Positions 10,208-18,348 of a stretch of 24,408 nt of DNA are shown here, in pieces. The position numbers were made by a program, and so were the translations under genes. Source of the DNA: JBBSHS01 sp038232515 (lineage in GTDB: Bacteria > Actinomycetota > Acidimicrobiia > Acidimicrobiales > JAUJNH01); NCBI GenBank assembly GCA_038232515.1, contig JBBSHS010000037.1, positions 1 through 24,408 of the forward strand, in the 5' to 3' direction. Below the pieces are notes generated by a model that saw only the letters and a program-made list of their open reading frames with translations, was not told the DNA's origin and did no database searches. How positions within the stretch are numbered: the stretch's first letter is position 1; every line of letters begins with the position of its first letter.

Positions 10208-11620
10208 TCATTCCCGGCGCCGCACAGGGTGCGCCGACCCCGGCGTGGGCGCCTCGGTCGGACGGCCGGCTCGGCTGGTGGCCTGGCTGATGACGGCGAT
10301 GACGAACAGCCACAGGGCGCCGGCCGCCCAACCGCCCACCACGTCACTGCCCCAGTGCGCCCCCAGGTAGCACCGGGTGACACCGACCAGGCCGGCAATG
10401 ATGATCGCCACGGTCCACGCCATCACCCGACGCGACCAGGAGGAGGTGGCCGTGGAAACGACGAGGGCCAACGCCCCCCAGAACGCCGTGGCCTGGGTGG
10501 CGTGCCCGGAAGGGAAGGAGAAGCCGCCGTAGTGGGCGACGGCCAGCGCCGCCGGCGGCCGTGGTCGGGCCACGAGCACCTTGACACTGCCGTACAGCAC
10601 GGCGGAACCGGCGTAGGCACCGGCGAGCACCACAAAGGGTCGCCACGTGCCTAGGCGCCAGCGGAACGTCCCGCCGATGATCACGACCAGCGGGACGATC
10701 AGCGCAGCCGCTCCGAGCTCGGAGAGCACTTGTACGACGTTGGTGAGGCCCCGGGTGCGATGGCGGACGAAGAACTCCAGGACGGGTTGATCGATTCCCA
10801 CGAGCTTGCCTTGGCCCACCACGTCGGCCACGACGGTCCCAAATGCCCATCCGGCCAGGATCATGGCGACCAGCGCCACCGTGAGTTCCAGGCCCAGGGC
10901 CCCTCCCGGCCGCAAGCGCCGGGTGAGGAAGTCGAGTTGGCGACGGTAGCGCTCACGTCGTCGGGCGACAGCGGGCCGCGCCAACTGACGCCGGGCGAAG
11001 GCCTCCACCCGGGCGCGGTTGGCGATGACCTTGTGGGCGGCCACGACCACCACCGCCACCACCACCGCGGCCAGCAGGAGCAGAAGGCTCGCCTGCTTGG
11101 CCACGTGCTCGAAGCGCTTGTAGCCGTTCCCGGCGATGTAGCCGAGGACGACGAAGCCCGTCGCCCACAACGTGCCACCAGCGACGTTGTAGAGCGCGAA
11201 GGTCGGGTATGCCATCCCCGACATCCCCGCCAGGCCCGGGATCAGGACCCTCAACGCAGCCGTGAAGCGACCGAAGAACACCGCCTTGCCGCCCCGCTCC
11301 GCCAGGTAGCGCTCGGCCCGGTCGAGGTGCTCGTGCTTGACGACCCGCCCGATGGTGCCGTGCAGCAGGCCCCGGCCCCAGCGCTTTCCCACCTCGAAGC
11401 CCACGGTGTCACCGATGATCGCGCCCGCCACGGCGGCCGCCATGGCTGCCGGTAGAGAGACCTTGTGCTGGTAGGCGAGCACCCCGCCGAGCAGGACCAC
11501 GACCTCACCGGGGAACACGAAGCCCAAGAAGGCAGACGACTCAAGGGCGGGTACGGCGAAGACGACCAGCAGCGCCACCCACCCGTGGAGGTGCAGGATG
11601 CCCTCGGCAAAGCGGCTCAC
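10208..11620 (-). CDS. DedA family / PAP2 phosphatase fusion membrane protein
   Basis: The N-terminal half (about 1-200) is a DedA/SNARE-associated domain with FPGEVVVLLGG and the FGRFTAALRVLIPGLAGMSG signature of this lipid-transport family. The C-terminal half (about 240-450) is a type-2 phosphatidic acid phosphatase. All three catalytic motifs are present: KX6RP (K347 to RP 354-355), PSGH (370-373) and RX5HX3D (R416, H422, D426), with Thr in place of the usual Ser before R416. DedA proteins help flip undecaprenyl phosphate and PAP2 enzymes dephosphorylate undecaprenyl pyrophosphate or phosphatidic acid. A carrier-lipid recycling fusion is therefore a reasonable inference. The GTG at 11620 has GAGGGG upstream. 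Confidence 0.92.
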   Translation of the reverse strand: MSRFAEGILHLHGWVALLVVFAVPALESSAFLGFVFPGEVVVLLGGVLAYQHKVSLPAAMAAAVAGAIIGDTVGFEVGKRWGRGLLHGTIGRVVKHEHLDRAERYLAERGGKAVFFGRFTAALRVLIPGLAGMSGMAYPTFALYNVAGGTLWATGFVVLGYIAGNGYKRFEHVAKQASLLLLLAAVVVAVVVVAAHKVIANRARVEAFARRQLARPAVARRRERYRRQLDFLTRRLRPGGALGLELTVALVAMILAGWAFGTVVADVVGQGKLVGIDQPVLEFFVRHRTRGLTNVVQVLSELGAAALIVPLVVIIGGTFRWRLGTWRPFVVLAGAYAGSAVLYGSVKVLVARPRPPAALAVAHYGGFSFPSGHATQATAFWGALALVVSTATSSWSRRVMAWTVAIIIAGLVGVTRCYLGAHWGSDVVGGWAAGALWLFVIAVISQATSRAGRPTEAPTPGSAHPVRRRE

Positions 11621-11771
11621 GACCGCCCCTCGGCCTCGAACATCCGCTCGGGTTCGGCGAAGCTCCCGGGTGGGCGCCGGCGCCGGTAGGCCGACGGGCC
11701 GTCATGGCGTGGAGGAGCCGTGCCCGTCAGGCGGGTGTGGTGGCAGCGTCGGGCCGGCATCTGACCGGCGA

Positions 11772-13073
11772 CTACGAAGCCGCCGGGGTGGTGGCGGTGA
11801 GCAGCAGGGTGAACACAGGGCAGGGGCCGGGATGGTGGAGCACCAATCGGCCGCCTTCGGCCTCGGCCAGGGAGCGGGCCAGCGCCAGCCCGATGCCCCG
11901 GCCGGGCTCGGCTGAGCTGCGACGGGCGAACACGGCCACCGTCTCGGCCAGCTCCACGCCGGCGCCTTCGTCGCTCACGTCGACGGCGACCGCGCCCGCC
12001 GCCTCCCGGGCCCGGACGGCGATGGTGCCCTCGCCGTGCTCCAGGGCGTTGCCGATCAGGACGTCGACGATGTGGCGTACCGCCGCCGGCGACGCCGCCA
12101 CGGCCGGGAGGTCCCGGTCGACCGAGGTGACCAGTCGCCGGCCCCGCGCCGCGGCCGTGCCGTGCCAATGCTGGACCACGGCGGCCATGAAGGCGGCGGG
12201 GTCCAGTAGGTCCCTGGGTGCGGCGGTGTCGCGGGCCAGGGCCAGCAACTCGTCGATGGTCCGCTCGAGGCGGTCGGCCTCGGCGATGGCGTGATCGATG
12301 GCCTCGACCTGGTCGGCGCCGGGAATGAGCCGGGCCGACTCCAGGCGCAGCCGTATCCCGGCCAGCGGGGTACGCAACTGGTGGGATGCGTCAGCGCTGA
12401 ACGCCCTCTCCCGGTCGAGCAGGCCCAGCAGGCGGCCGGCGGTGGCGTCCAGCACCTCGGCCACGGCGTCGACCTCGGGCACACCCCCTGGTTCGGGGCG
12501 CCCGGGCAGGTCGCCGTCACCCAGCCGCCGAGCGGCATCGGCCAGGGCCACCAAGGGCCGGCTCAGCCGGCGGGCCTGGACGATGGCGGCCACCGTGGCC
12601 AGGAGCAGGGCGGCGGCACCCAGGGCGACGAGCCCGGCCCAGGCCCGCCGGACATGGCCGTCGACCTCGGACCGGGGGATGGCGGCCCGGATGGCGGCCA
12701 CCACCCGGTCGCCGTCGTCCACGGGAATGGACACCACCAGCTCGGACGAGGCGCGCTGGTCCGTGGCGCGTCCGGCCAGGGCAGCCAGTACGGCGGCGTC
12801 GGCCCGGTCGGGCCCGCCCCCCCGCGAGCGGGAGCCGTCGGGGAGGTAGAGGCCGAGCGTTGTGTGCTCCTCGGCCTCGGGCAGCTCGACCGCCTCCGGC
12901 GCCAGGGGCGACACGTTGGGCACGGCGCTGGTCGGCCGGGCGGCTTCTCTCTGGAGCTGGCTGAAGGCCTCGTCGTCATACAGCCGGCGCAGGGCGACGG
13001 CGAGGGGAACCCCGAAGACCAGCACGGCGATGGCGGTGACGGCGACGATGGAGGCGAGGATGCGTCGGCGCAG
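11772..13073 (-). CDS. Sensor histidine kinase
   Basis: This is the membrane kinase partner of the adjacent response regulator. With the start chosen it has 433 residues. A first transmembrane helix lies at about 5-28, an extracytoplasmic sensor region follows, and a second helix lies at about 144-165. HAMP comes next, then the H-box SHQLRTPL with the phosphorylated histidine near 231, an N-box (LIGNALEHGEG), a G1 box (DEGAGV) and a G2 box (GRGIGLAL). CTG at 13073 is chosen because GGAG lies 9 nt upstream and it restores a full first helix with an RRR start. The first conventional start, GTG at 13025, has no Shine-Dalgarno sequence and cuts into that helix. The signal sensed is unknown. Confidence 0.88.
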   Translation of the reverse strand: MRRRILASIVAVTAIAVLVFGVPLAVALRRLYDDEAFSQLQREAARPTSAVPNVSPLAPEAVELPEAEEHTTLGLYLPDGSRSRGGGPDRADAAVLAALAGRATDQRASSELVVSIPVDDGDRVVAAIRAAIPRSEVDGHVRRAWAGLVALGAAALLLATVAAIVQARRLSRPLVALADAARRLGDGDLPGRPEPGGVPEVDAVAEVLDATAGRLLGLLDRERAFSADASHQLRTPLAGIRLRLESARLIPGADQVEAIDHAIAEADRLERTIDELLALARDTAAPRDLLDPAAFMAAVVQHWHGTAAARGRRLVTSVDRDLPAVAASPAAVRHIVDVLIGNALEHGEGTIAVRAREAAGAVAVDVSDEGAGVELAETVAVFARRSSAEPGRGIGLALARSLAEAEGGRLVLHHPGPCPVFTLLLTATTPAAS

Positions 13074-13076
13074 CGG

Positions 13077-13760
13077 TCAACGCTCCAGCCGGTAGCCGAC
13101 GCCCCGCAGGGTGGCGATGCGACTGTCCTGGTCGCCCTGCTCACCGAGTTTGCGGCGCAGGGACGACACCGTCACATCGAGGGTCTTGGTGGACCCGAAC
13201 CAGTGCTCGTCCCACACCTCGGCCATGATCCGCTCTCGGGGCAGGGCCCGGCCCGCCTCGGTCATGAGCAGGGCCAGGAGGTCGAACTCCTTGGCCCTGA
13301 GGTCCAGCTCTACGTCGCCGCGCCAGGCTCGGTGGCCGGCGGGGTCCAACGTGAGGTCACCGACCACCACCATGTCGGTGCCCTGGCTCGTCCTGGGCCG
13401 CCGCAGGTGGGCCCGGATGCGAGCCAGCAGCTCGGCCAGACGGAACGGCTTGGTCAGGTAGTCGTCCGCTCCCGCATCCAGGGCGAGGACGACGTCCACC
13501 TCGTCGTGGCGGGCGGTGAGGACGACCAGGGTGACGTCGGGATGCTCGCCTCGGATCCGGCGGCACAAGATGGTGCCGTCGATGTCGGGCAGGCCGAGAT
13601 CGACCAGCACCAGGTGTGGCGACCGGTCCTCCAACGCAACCAGTGCGGAGGCCCCGTTGGCGGCCAGCTCGACCTCGTAGCCCTGGGCCGAGAACGCCTG
13701 GCACAGGCCGTCACCCAGACCCGGGTCGTCCTCCACCAGCAACAGCCGGGCCGGCAACAC
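13077..13760 (-). CDS. OmpR/PhoB-type response regulator
   Basis: This 227-residue DNA-binding regulator has a receiver domain with acidic residues E10, D11 and D12, the phosphoacceptor D54 in VDLGLPD, T82 and K104 in TKPF. A winged-helix effector domain follows, with ELDLRAKEFDLLALL, a WFGSTKTLDVTVSSLRRKL recognition helix region and RGVGYRL. It is immediately upstream of, and in the same frame as, the histidine kinase, separated by one TGA and two codons. The GTG at 13760 (or TTG at 13757) starts the protein. A TACGCT hexamer 6 nt upstream suggests a leaderless transcript. Confidence 0.95.
   Translation of the reverse strand: MLPARLLLVEDDPGLGDGLCQAFSAQGYEVELAANGASALVALEDRSPHLVLVDLGLPDIDGTILCRRIRGEHPDVTLVVLTARHDEVDVVLALDAGADDYLTKPFRLAELLARIRAHLRRPRTSQGTDMVVVGDLTLDPAGHRAWRGDVELDLRAKEFDLLALLMTEAGRALPRERIMAEVWDEHWFGSTKTLDVTVSSLRRKLGEQGDQDSRIATLRGVGYRLER
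13083..13086 (-). promoter_or_regulatory. Ribosome binding site supporting a CTG start of the kinase
   Basis: The minus strand reads GGAG inside the last codons of the response regulator, with 9 nt to CTG at 13073. No comparable site precedes the GTG at 13025. Confidence 0.45.
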
Positions 13761-13766
13761 ACCACG

Positions 13767-13772
13767 AGCGTA
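13767..13772 (-). promoter_or_regulatory. Candidate -10 box for the two-component operon
   Basis: The minus strand reads TACGCT, with 6 nt to the GTG of the response regulator, consistent with a leaderless mRNA. No clear -35 is seen. Confidence 0.4.
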
Positions 13773-13794
13773 GGGTCCAGGTCCACCGACACCC

Positions 13795-13841
13795 GGCCGG
13801 GGACGAAAGCGCCGGAGGGGTCATAGGCGCTTTGGCCGGCC
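13795..13841. promoter_or_regulatory. Nested inverted repeat upstream of the two-component operon
   Basis: AAAGCGCC (13806-13813) and GGCGCTTT (13826-13833) form an 8-bp inverted repeat with a 12-bp centre. GGCCGG (13795-13800) and CCGGCC (13836-13841) flank it. It lies just upstream of the response regulator promoter, in the divergent region shared with the sigma factor. It could be an operator or a structural element. Confidence 0.4.
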
Positions 13842-13964
13842 AGGGTTTGCCGATGTTGCCTGTCCGGATCGATGTCGCTGGACGGCCGCTGACCGGTGCC
13901 GTTCCTTGCCTGTGCCGGCCGTCACCGCCCACAGGTCACCGCGGTGTCATTCGCCTGGCTCGGG

Positions 13965-13979
13965 CATACCCTGGGTATG
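13965..13979. promoter_or_regulatory. Perfect palindrome upstream of the sigma factor
   Basis: CATACCC-T-GGGTATG is a perfect 7-bp inverted repeat with a single central base, 46 nt before the sigma factor start. Its TATG/CATAC parts also resemble -10 elements, so it may overlap the promoter. An operator function is inferred from symmetry and position. Confidence 0.4.
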
Positions 13980-14013
13980 TCCGGCGTTGGATGGATGCCA
14001 GGACCTGCTACGG

Positions 14014-14018
14014 AAGGA
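14014..14018 (+). promoter_or_regulatory. Ribosome binding site of the sigma factor
   Basis: AAGGA within GGAAGGAA sits 7 nt before TTG at 14026. It fixes that codon as the start rather than in-frame codons 40 residues upstream. Confidence 0.65.
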
Positions 14019-14025
14019 ACCCGAG

Positions 14026-14964
<939 letters not shown>

Positions 14965-15019
14965 CCGGCCCCGCCGAGCTTGCGCTCAAGGGCCCTGGCC
15001 GGGGCGCCCCCCTGGTGGG

Positions 15020-15025
15020 TAAGAT
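15020..15025 (+). promoter_or_regulatory. Candidate -10 box of the tRNA-like gene
   Basis: TAAGAT differs from the TATAAT consensus at two positions. It ends 12 nt before the 5' end of the tRNA-like gene, a usual distance for a tRNA promoter. A -35 match at the right spacing is weak. Confidence 0.5.
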
Positions 15026-15037
15026 CACCGCCCACAG

Positions 15038-15110
15038 GCGCCCCTAGCTCAACGAGAGCACCCGGTCCTTTGCCGGGTAGATCGAGGGTCGATTCCTCGG
15101 GGGCGCACCA
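15038..15110 (+). tRNA. Non-canonical tRNA-like gene, anticodon reads CTT (Lys) in a 7-nt loop
   Basis: The 73-nt sequence folds as a cloverleaf with every stem perfect. The acceptor is GCGCCCC/GGGGCGC, the D-stem GCTC/GAGC, the anticodon stem CCCGG/CCGGG and the T-stem CGAGG/CCTCG. A73 and an encoded CCA follow. The loops are abnormal. The D-loop is only AACGA and lacks G18-G19. The anticodon loop TCCTTTG has C rather than T at position 33 and T rather than a purine at 37. The T-loop GTCGATT has G at 54. In the 7-nt register the anticodon is CTT; a looser loop would give CCT (Arg), and the acceptor and D-arm look like actinobacterial tRNA-Arg from memory. It may be a specialised or a decaying tRNA. 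lysS lies one gene away. Confidence 0.6.
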
Positions 15111-15239
15111 TTGCTGCTCGCCCGACGGGGTATTCCCGTAGTGTCTTGACGTGGAGCGAGCGGTACCGCGGGTCGACCGATCGGCGGAACTGGCAGTCTG
15201 GTGCCACCGGCGCCTCACCGGCCTCGTCAGGGCGAACAC

Positions 15240-15950
15240 GTGGTGAGCGAAGGCGGGCACCGACGATGGGCCGTGGCCGCCAGTGGTGTGGCCGCCGTCG
15301 TGCTACTGGCGCTGGGCGTACCTCTCGTCCTGCACCTGTCGTCAAGAGGGGGCCGGTCCACCGTCGGTCTGGCGGCCGCTGGCCATGGACCGGCCAACCC
15401 GGCCACGAGCACGACGGCCGGCACGGACGCGGGCACGACGGCCGTCGGCAACCCGACCTCGACGGCGCCCATCGGGCCCCGCCCTTCCCCCACCACGGTG
15501 GGCTTGACCGTGACCCCGCCCGCGTCGCACCTCCCCGAGCGCTCCACCACCTCGGTGACAGCCCAGAGTCCGGCGGTGTCTGGCAACGCCGATCTGACCA
15601 TCCACGTGACGGCCACCGCCATCGGCTACCTTCGGGCCCACGTCCACGTGGTGGCCGACGACCCTGACCACGGCCTGCCGGACCTGCGCTGGGGGCCCGG
15701 GTGCTCGGGTTGGTCCGTCGACTTCGGAGAGAGCGGGACGCAGATGGCGTGCCCTGCCATCTGCCAGGTCGGTGGTGCCCCTCCTGACCCACCACCTACG
15801 CCCGGCCACGTGGATGCCGCCATCGACCACCCCTACGGCGTCTCGGGTACCGACACGGTGACGGTGCGCTACCTCGTCGTGTGCGGCGCGGCGGCCGGCG
15901 ATCCCACCCTCAGCGGGGGCGTGGCCACGGCCACCGTGGCCGTCACCTGA
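15240..15950 (+). CDS. Membrane-anchored secreted protein of unknown function
   Basis: I do not recognise this protein. About 236 residues begin with a short basic N-terminus and one hydrophobic helix (about 9-31). A threonine/alanine/proline-rich linker (about 45-110) follows. The C-terminal domain of about 120 residues contains four cysteines, in GPGCSGW, ACPAICQ and VVCGAA, which could form disulfides outside the cell. Beta-strand-like alternation (ADLTIHVTATAIGYLRAHVHVVAD) suggests an immunoglobulin-like fold, but that is a guess. The start is GTG at 15240 or the adjacent GTG at 15243; a GTG at 15201 would add 13 residues. It converges on lysS, with 20 nt between the two stops. Confidence 0.65.
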   Translation: MVSEGGHRRWAVAASGVAAVVLLALGVPLVLHLSSRGGRSTVGLAAAGHGPANPATSTTAGTDAGTTAVGNPTSTAPIGPRPSPTTVGLTVTPPASHLPERSTTSVTAQSPAVSGNADLTIHVTATAIGYLRAHVHVVADDPDHGLPDLRWGPGCSGWSVDFGESGTQMACPAICQVGGAPPDPPPTPGHVDAAIDHPYGVSGTDTVTVRYLVVCGAAAGDPTLSGGVATATVAVT

Positions 15951-15970
15951 CCACCGGGCCCGAACCAGGC

Positions 15971-17431
15971 CTACGCCTTGTCGGCCTCGGCCTCGGCCTC
16001 GGTGCCGGCCTCGGCCGTGCGCTCGGTGACTGCCTCGGGACGCAGTGTCGGGAACAGGATCACGTCCCTGATGGCCTCAACGCCGGTGAGGAGCATGGCC
16101 AGGCGGTCCATCCCGATTCCCAGGCCGGCGGTCGGCGGCAAGCCGTACTCGAGGGCCCGCAGGTAGTCCTCGTCGACGGCCATGGTCTCGTCGTCACCGG
16201 CCGCCCGCTGGCGGACCTGGTCCTCGAAGCGGCCCCGCTGCTCCTTGGCGTCCACCAGCTCGGAGAAGGCGTTGCACAGCTCACGGCCGGCGATGATCAC
16301 CTCGAAGCGCTCGACCAGCCCGGCGACGTCACGATGGTCGCGGGCCAGCGGCGAGACCTCCCTGGGGTAGTCCATGACGAAGACAGGGCCCCACAACCGG
16401 GCCTCGGTCGTCTTCTCGTAGATCTCCAGAACCAGCTTGCCCGGCCCGTAGTGGTCCTTCCACGGCACGCCGTGCTCATCGGCCACGGCCCGCAGGTGGT
16501 CGACCGGCATGCTGACGTCGACCGGGACCCCGGTGGACTCCTCCACCAGCTCCGACATGGTGGCCCGGCGCCACGGCGGGCCCAGGTCGAGGTCACGGCC
16601 GGCGTAGGTCAGCTGTGGGCTCCCCGTCAGCTCGGTGGCCAGGTGGGCCACCATGTCCTCCACCAGGCCCATCATGTCGTGGTAGTCGGCGTAGGCCCAG
16701 TAGAGCTCGAGCATCGTGAACTCGGGATTGTGGCGGGGCGACAGACCCTCGTTGCGGAAGACCCGGCCGATCTCGAACACCTTCTCGAAGCCGCCCACCA
16801 CCAGACGCTTCAGATACAGCTCAGGCGCCACCCGGAGGTACAGCTCCACGTCGAGGGCGTTGTGGTGGGTGGTGAAGGGACGAGCCGACGCCCCCCCGGG
16901 GATCGGGTGGAACACCGGCGTCTCGACCTCGACGAACCCGCGGTCGTCGAGCCAGCGCCGGGTGCTGCTCAGCATGCGGCTGCGGGTCAGCATGTGGTCG
17001 CGCACGCCGGCGTTGGCCCACAGGTCGGCGTAGCGCTGGCGGTACCGGGTGTCGGGGTCTGTTATGCCGCGCCACTTGTCGCCGAAGCCGAGGCGGGCCT
17101 CGGCCAGCACCACCCACCGGGTCACCTTGACCGACAACTCGCCCCGCTTGGTCTTGACGACCTCACCCTCGGCTCCGATCCATGTGCCGAGAGCCAGCTT
17201 GGAGAACCCTTCAAGGTCCTGCGTCCACCCCGACCCGGCGAAAAGCTGCAGCTCGCCGGTCCAGTCCCGCAGCACCCCGAAGGCCAGCCTGCCCTGTTCC
17301 CGGCGCAGCATCAGCCGGCCCGCCACCCGCACCGTCTCGCCGCTCCCGCCCCCGTCGGCGAGGTCGCCGTGGGCCTGGCGTACGGCGGCCAGCGAATGAG
17401 TCTGTTCAAACCGGTAGGGAATGTCGACCAT
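15971..17431 (-). CDS. lysS: Lysyl-tRNA synthetase, class II
   Basis: LysRS charges tRNA-Lys with lysine. The 486-residue product has an N-terminal OB-fold anticodon-binding domain with the strand pattern RVAGRLMLRREQGRLAFGVLRD. The class II catalytic core has motif 1 near FVEVETPVF, the conserved IPGGASARPFTTHHNALD, motif 2 around FRNEGLSPRHNPEFTMLE, and motif 3 GLGIGMDRLAMLL. The last 15 or so residues are Glu/Ala-rich and look like a disordered tail. The ATG at 17431 lacks a Shine-Dalgarno sequence; TAGCGT lies 12 nt upstream, so the leader would be only a few nucleotides. It lies downstream of coaX but is separated from it by a nested hairpin, so it probably has its own promoter. Confidence 0.96.
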   Translation of the reverse strand: MVDIPYRFEQTHSLAAVRQAHGDLADGGGSGETVRVAGRLMLRREQGRLAFGVLRDWTGELQLFAGSGWTQDLEGFSKLALGTWIGAEGEVVKTKRGELSVKVTRWVVLAEARLGFGDKWRGITDPDTRYRQRYADLWANAGVRDHMLTRSRMLSSTRRWLDDRGFVEVETPVFHPIPGGASARPFTTHHNALDVELYLRVAPELYLKRLVVGGFEKVFEIGRVFRNEGLSPRHNPEFTMLELYWAYADYHDMMGLVEDMVAHLATELTGSPQLTYAGRDLDLGPPWRRATMSELVEESTGVPVDVSMPVDHLRAVADEHGVPWKDHYGPGKLVLEIYEKTTEARLWGPVFVMDYPREVSPLARDHRDVAGLVERFEVIIAGRELCNAFSELVDAKEQRGRFEDQVRQRAAGDDETMAVDEDYLRALEYGLPPTAGLGIGMDRLAMLLTGVEAIRDVILFPTLRPEAVTERTAEAGTEAEAEADKA

Positions 17432-17443
17432 GGCTGGCCGAGG

Positions 17444-17449
17444 ACGCTA
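17444..17449 (-). promoter_or_regulatory. Candidate -10 box for lysS
   Basis: The minus strand reads TAGCGT, 12 nt before the lysS ATG, predicting a leader of about 5 nt. It is the same hexamer as before radA and the polyprenyl synthase. Confidence 0.4.
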
Positions 17450-17478
17450 CCGGAGGTCCACCGACCACCACCCCCCCG

Positions 17479-17545
17479 AGATTGGGTCGCCTGGTGGCCT
17501 TCAGCGCAGATTCAGGCCCACGAAGGCCACGGTTGGACCCAATCT
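17479..17545 (-). terminator. Large nested stem-loop between coaX and lysS
   Basis: AGATTGGGTC (17479-17488) pairs with GACCCAATCT (17536-17545). GTGGCCTTC (17494-17502) pairs with GAAGGCCAC (17522-17530). A symmetrical 5 x 5 internal loop separates the two stems and a 19-nt loop closes the structure. All 19 pairs are Watson-Crick. It begins 20 nt past the coaX stop and ends 29 nt before the lysS -10 box, so a terminator for the upstream operon fits best. No T-run follows; a mobile palindrome or regulatory RNA remains possible. Confidence 0.5.
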
Positions 17546-17565
17546 GGTGGAGGACACCCCCGCCG

Positions 17566-18348
17566 CTACTGGTTGCGGAGCCAGACCAGGCGCAGGCCGT
17601 GGAGGGTCAGCCAGGGGTCCTCGTGCAGGAGGCGGGGCGAGAGCCGGGCCACCAGGGCGGCGTGGCCGCCGGTCACCACCAGGGTCGAAGGCCCCAACAC
17701 CTCCTCGAAACGGCCGATGATGCCGTCGACCAGCGCCACCAGGCCGTGGACCACGCCTGACTGGACCGACTCGACGATCGACCGGCCGATGACGTGGCGA
17801 GGTCGGACCAGCTCGACCCGCCGGAGGCCGGCGGCCCGCTCGAACAGGCCGTCGAGGCTCACCTCGACGCCCGGGGCTATGGCGCCGCCGAGGTATTCAC
17901 CCTGGGCCGAGATGGCGTCGAAGACGGTGGCCGTGGGCGAGAAATCCACGACGATCGTCGGGCCGCCGTAGACGTCGAAGGCGGCGACGGCGTTGGCGAT
18001 CCGGTCGGCGCCGACCTCCCTGGGGTTGTCGTAGAGAATGGGCAGGCCGCTCTTGACGCCGGGCTCGAGCACGAGCGGAGGGTGGCCGGTGAAGCGCTCG
18101 GCCATCTCCCGAAGGGCGCCGGTGACCCGGGGCACGACTGACGACACCACAACCCCGCTGACGTCGTCGAGCAGGCTGAGGTCTCGCAGGCCGAGGAGCT
18201 GTTCGAGGAAGAGGGCCAGTTCGTCGCCCGTGCGCTCGGCCACCGTCGAGACCCTCCAGTGGTCGAGCAGGCCCTCAGCCGGGTCGTCCGGGCGGGGGAA
18301 GGCCCCGACCGCGGTCTCGGAGTTGCCCACGTCGATGGCCAACAGCAT
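17566..18348 (-). CDS. coaX: Type III pantothenate kinase
   Basis: CoaX phosphorylates pantothenate in the first step of coenzyme A synthesis. The 260-residue protein begins with the nucleotide-binding DVGNSETAVG motif. It has GADRIANAVAAF around residues 101-112 (GADR motif), a VVDF phosphate-binding segment, GEYLGGAIAPG, and a C-terminal VTGGHAALV segment, as expected of the ASKHA-fold type III family. The VVDF segment reads DFSPTATVFD, one residue longer than the common DFGTAT form. Its ATG overlaps the nadC stop in TGATG, so it is probably translationally coupled to nadC. Confidence 0.95.
   Translation of the reverse strand: MLLAIDVGNSETAVGAFPRPDDPAEGLLDHWRVSTVAERTGDELALFLEQLLGLRDLSLLDDVSGVVVSSVVPRVTGALREMAERFTGHPPLVLEPGVKSGLPILYDNPREVGADRIANAVAAFDVYGGPTIVVDFSPTATVFDAISAQGEYLGGAIAPGVEVSLDGLFERAAGLRRVELVRPRHVIGRSIVESVQSGVVHGLVALVDGIIGRFEEVLGPSTLVVTGGHAALVARLSPRLLHEDPWLTLHGLRLVWLRNQ

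Noticed and set aside
11621..11771. Possible small gene between the DedA-PAP2 gene and the histidine kinase
   Set aside because: The open frames here continue into the kinase in the wrong frame, and no start with a ribosome binding site or domain was found.
15125..15139. Terminator after the tRNA-like gene (ACGGG/CCCGT)
   Set aside because: The stem is only 5 bp and no T-run follows; too weak to annotate.
15881..17971. Long open frame on the plus strand opposite lysS and part of coaX
   Set aside because: It covers two well-supported genes on the other strand, and its His/Gln/Gly-rich translation resembles no protein family.
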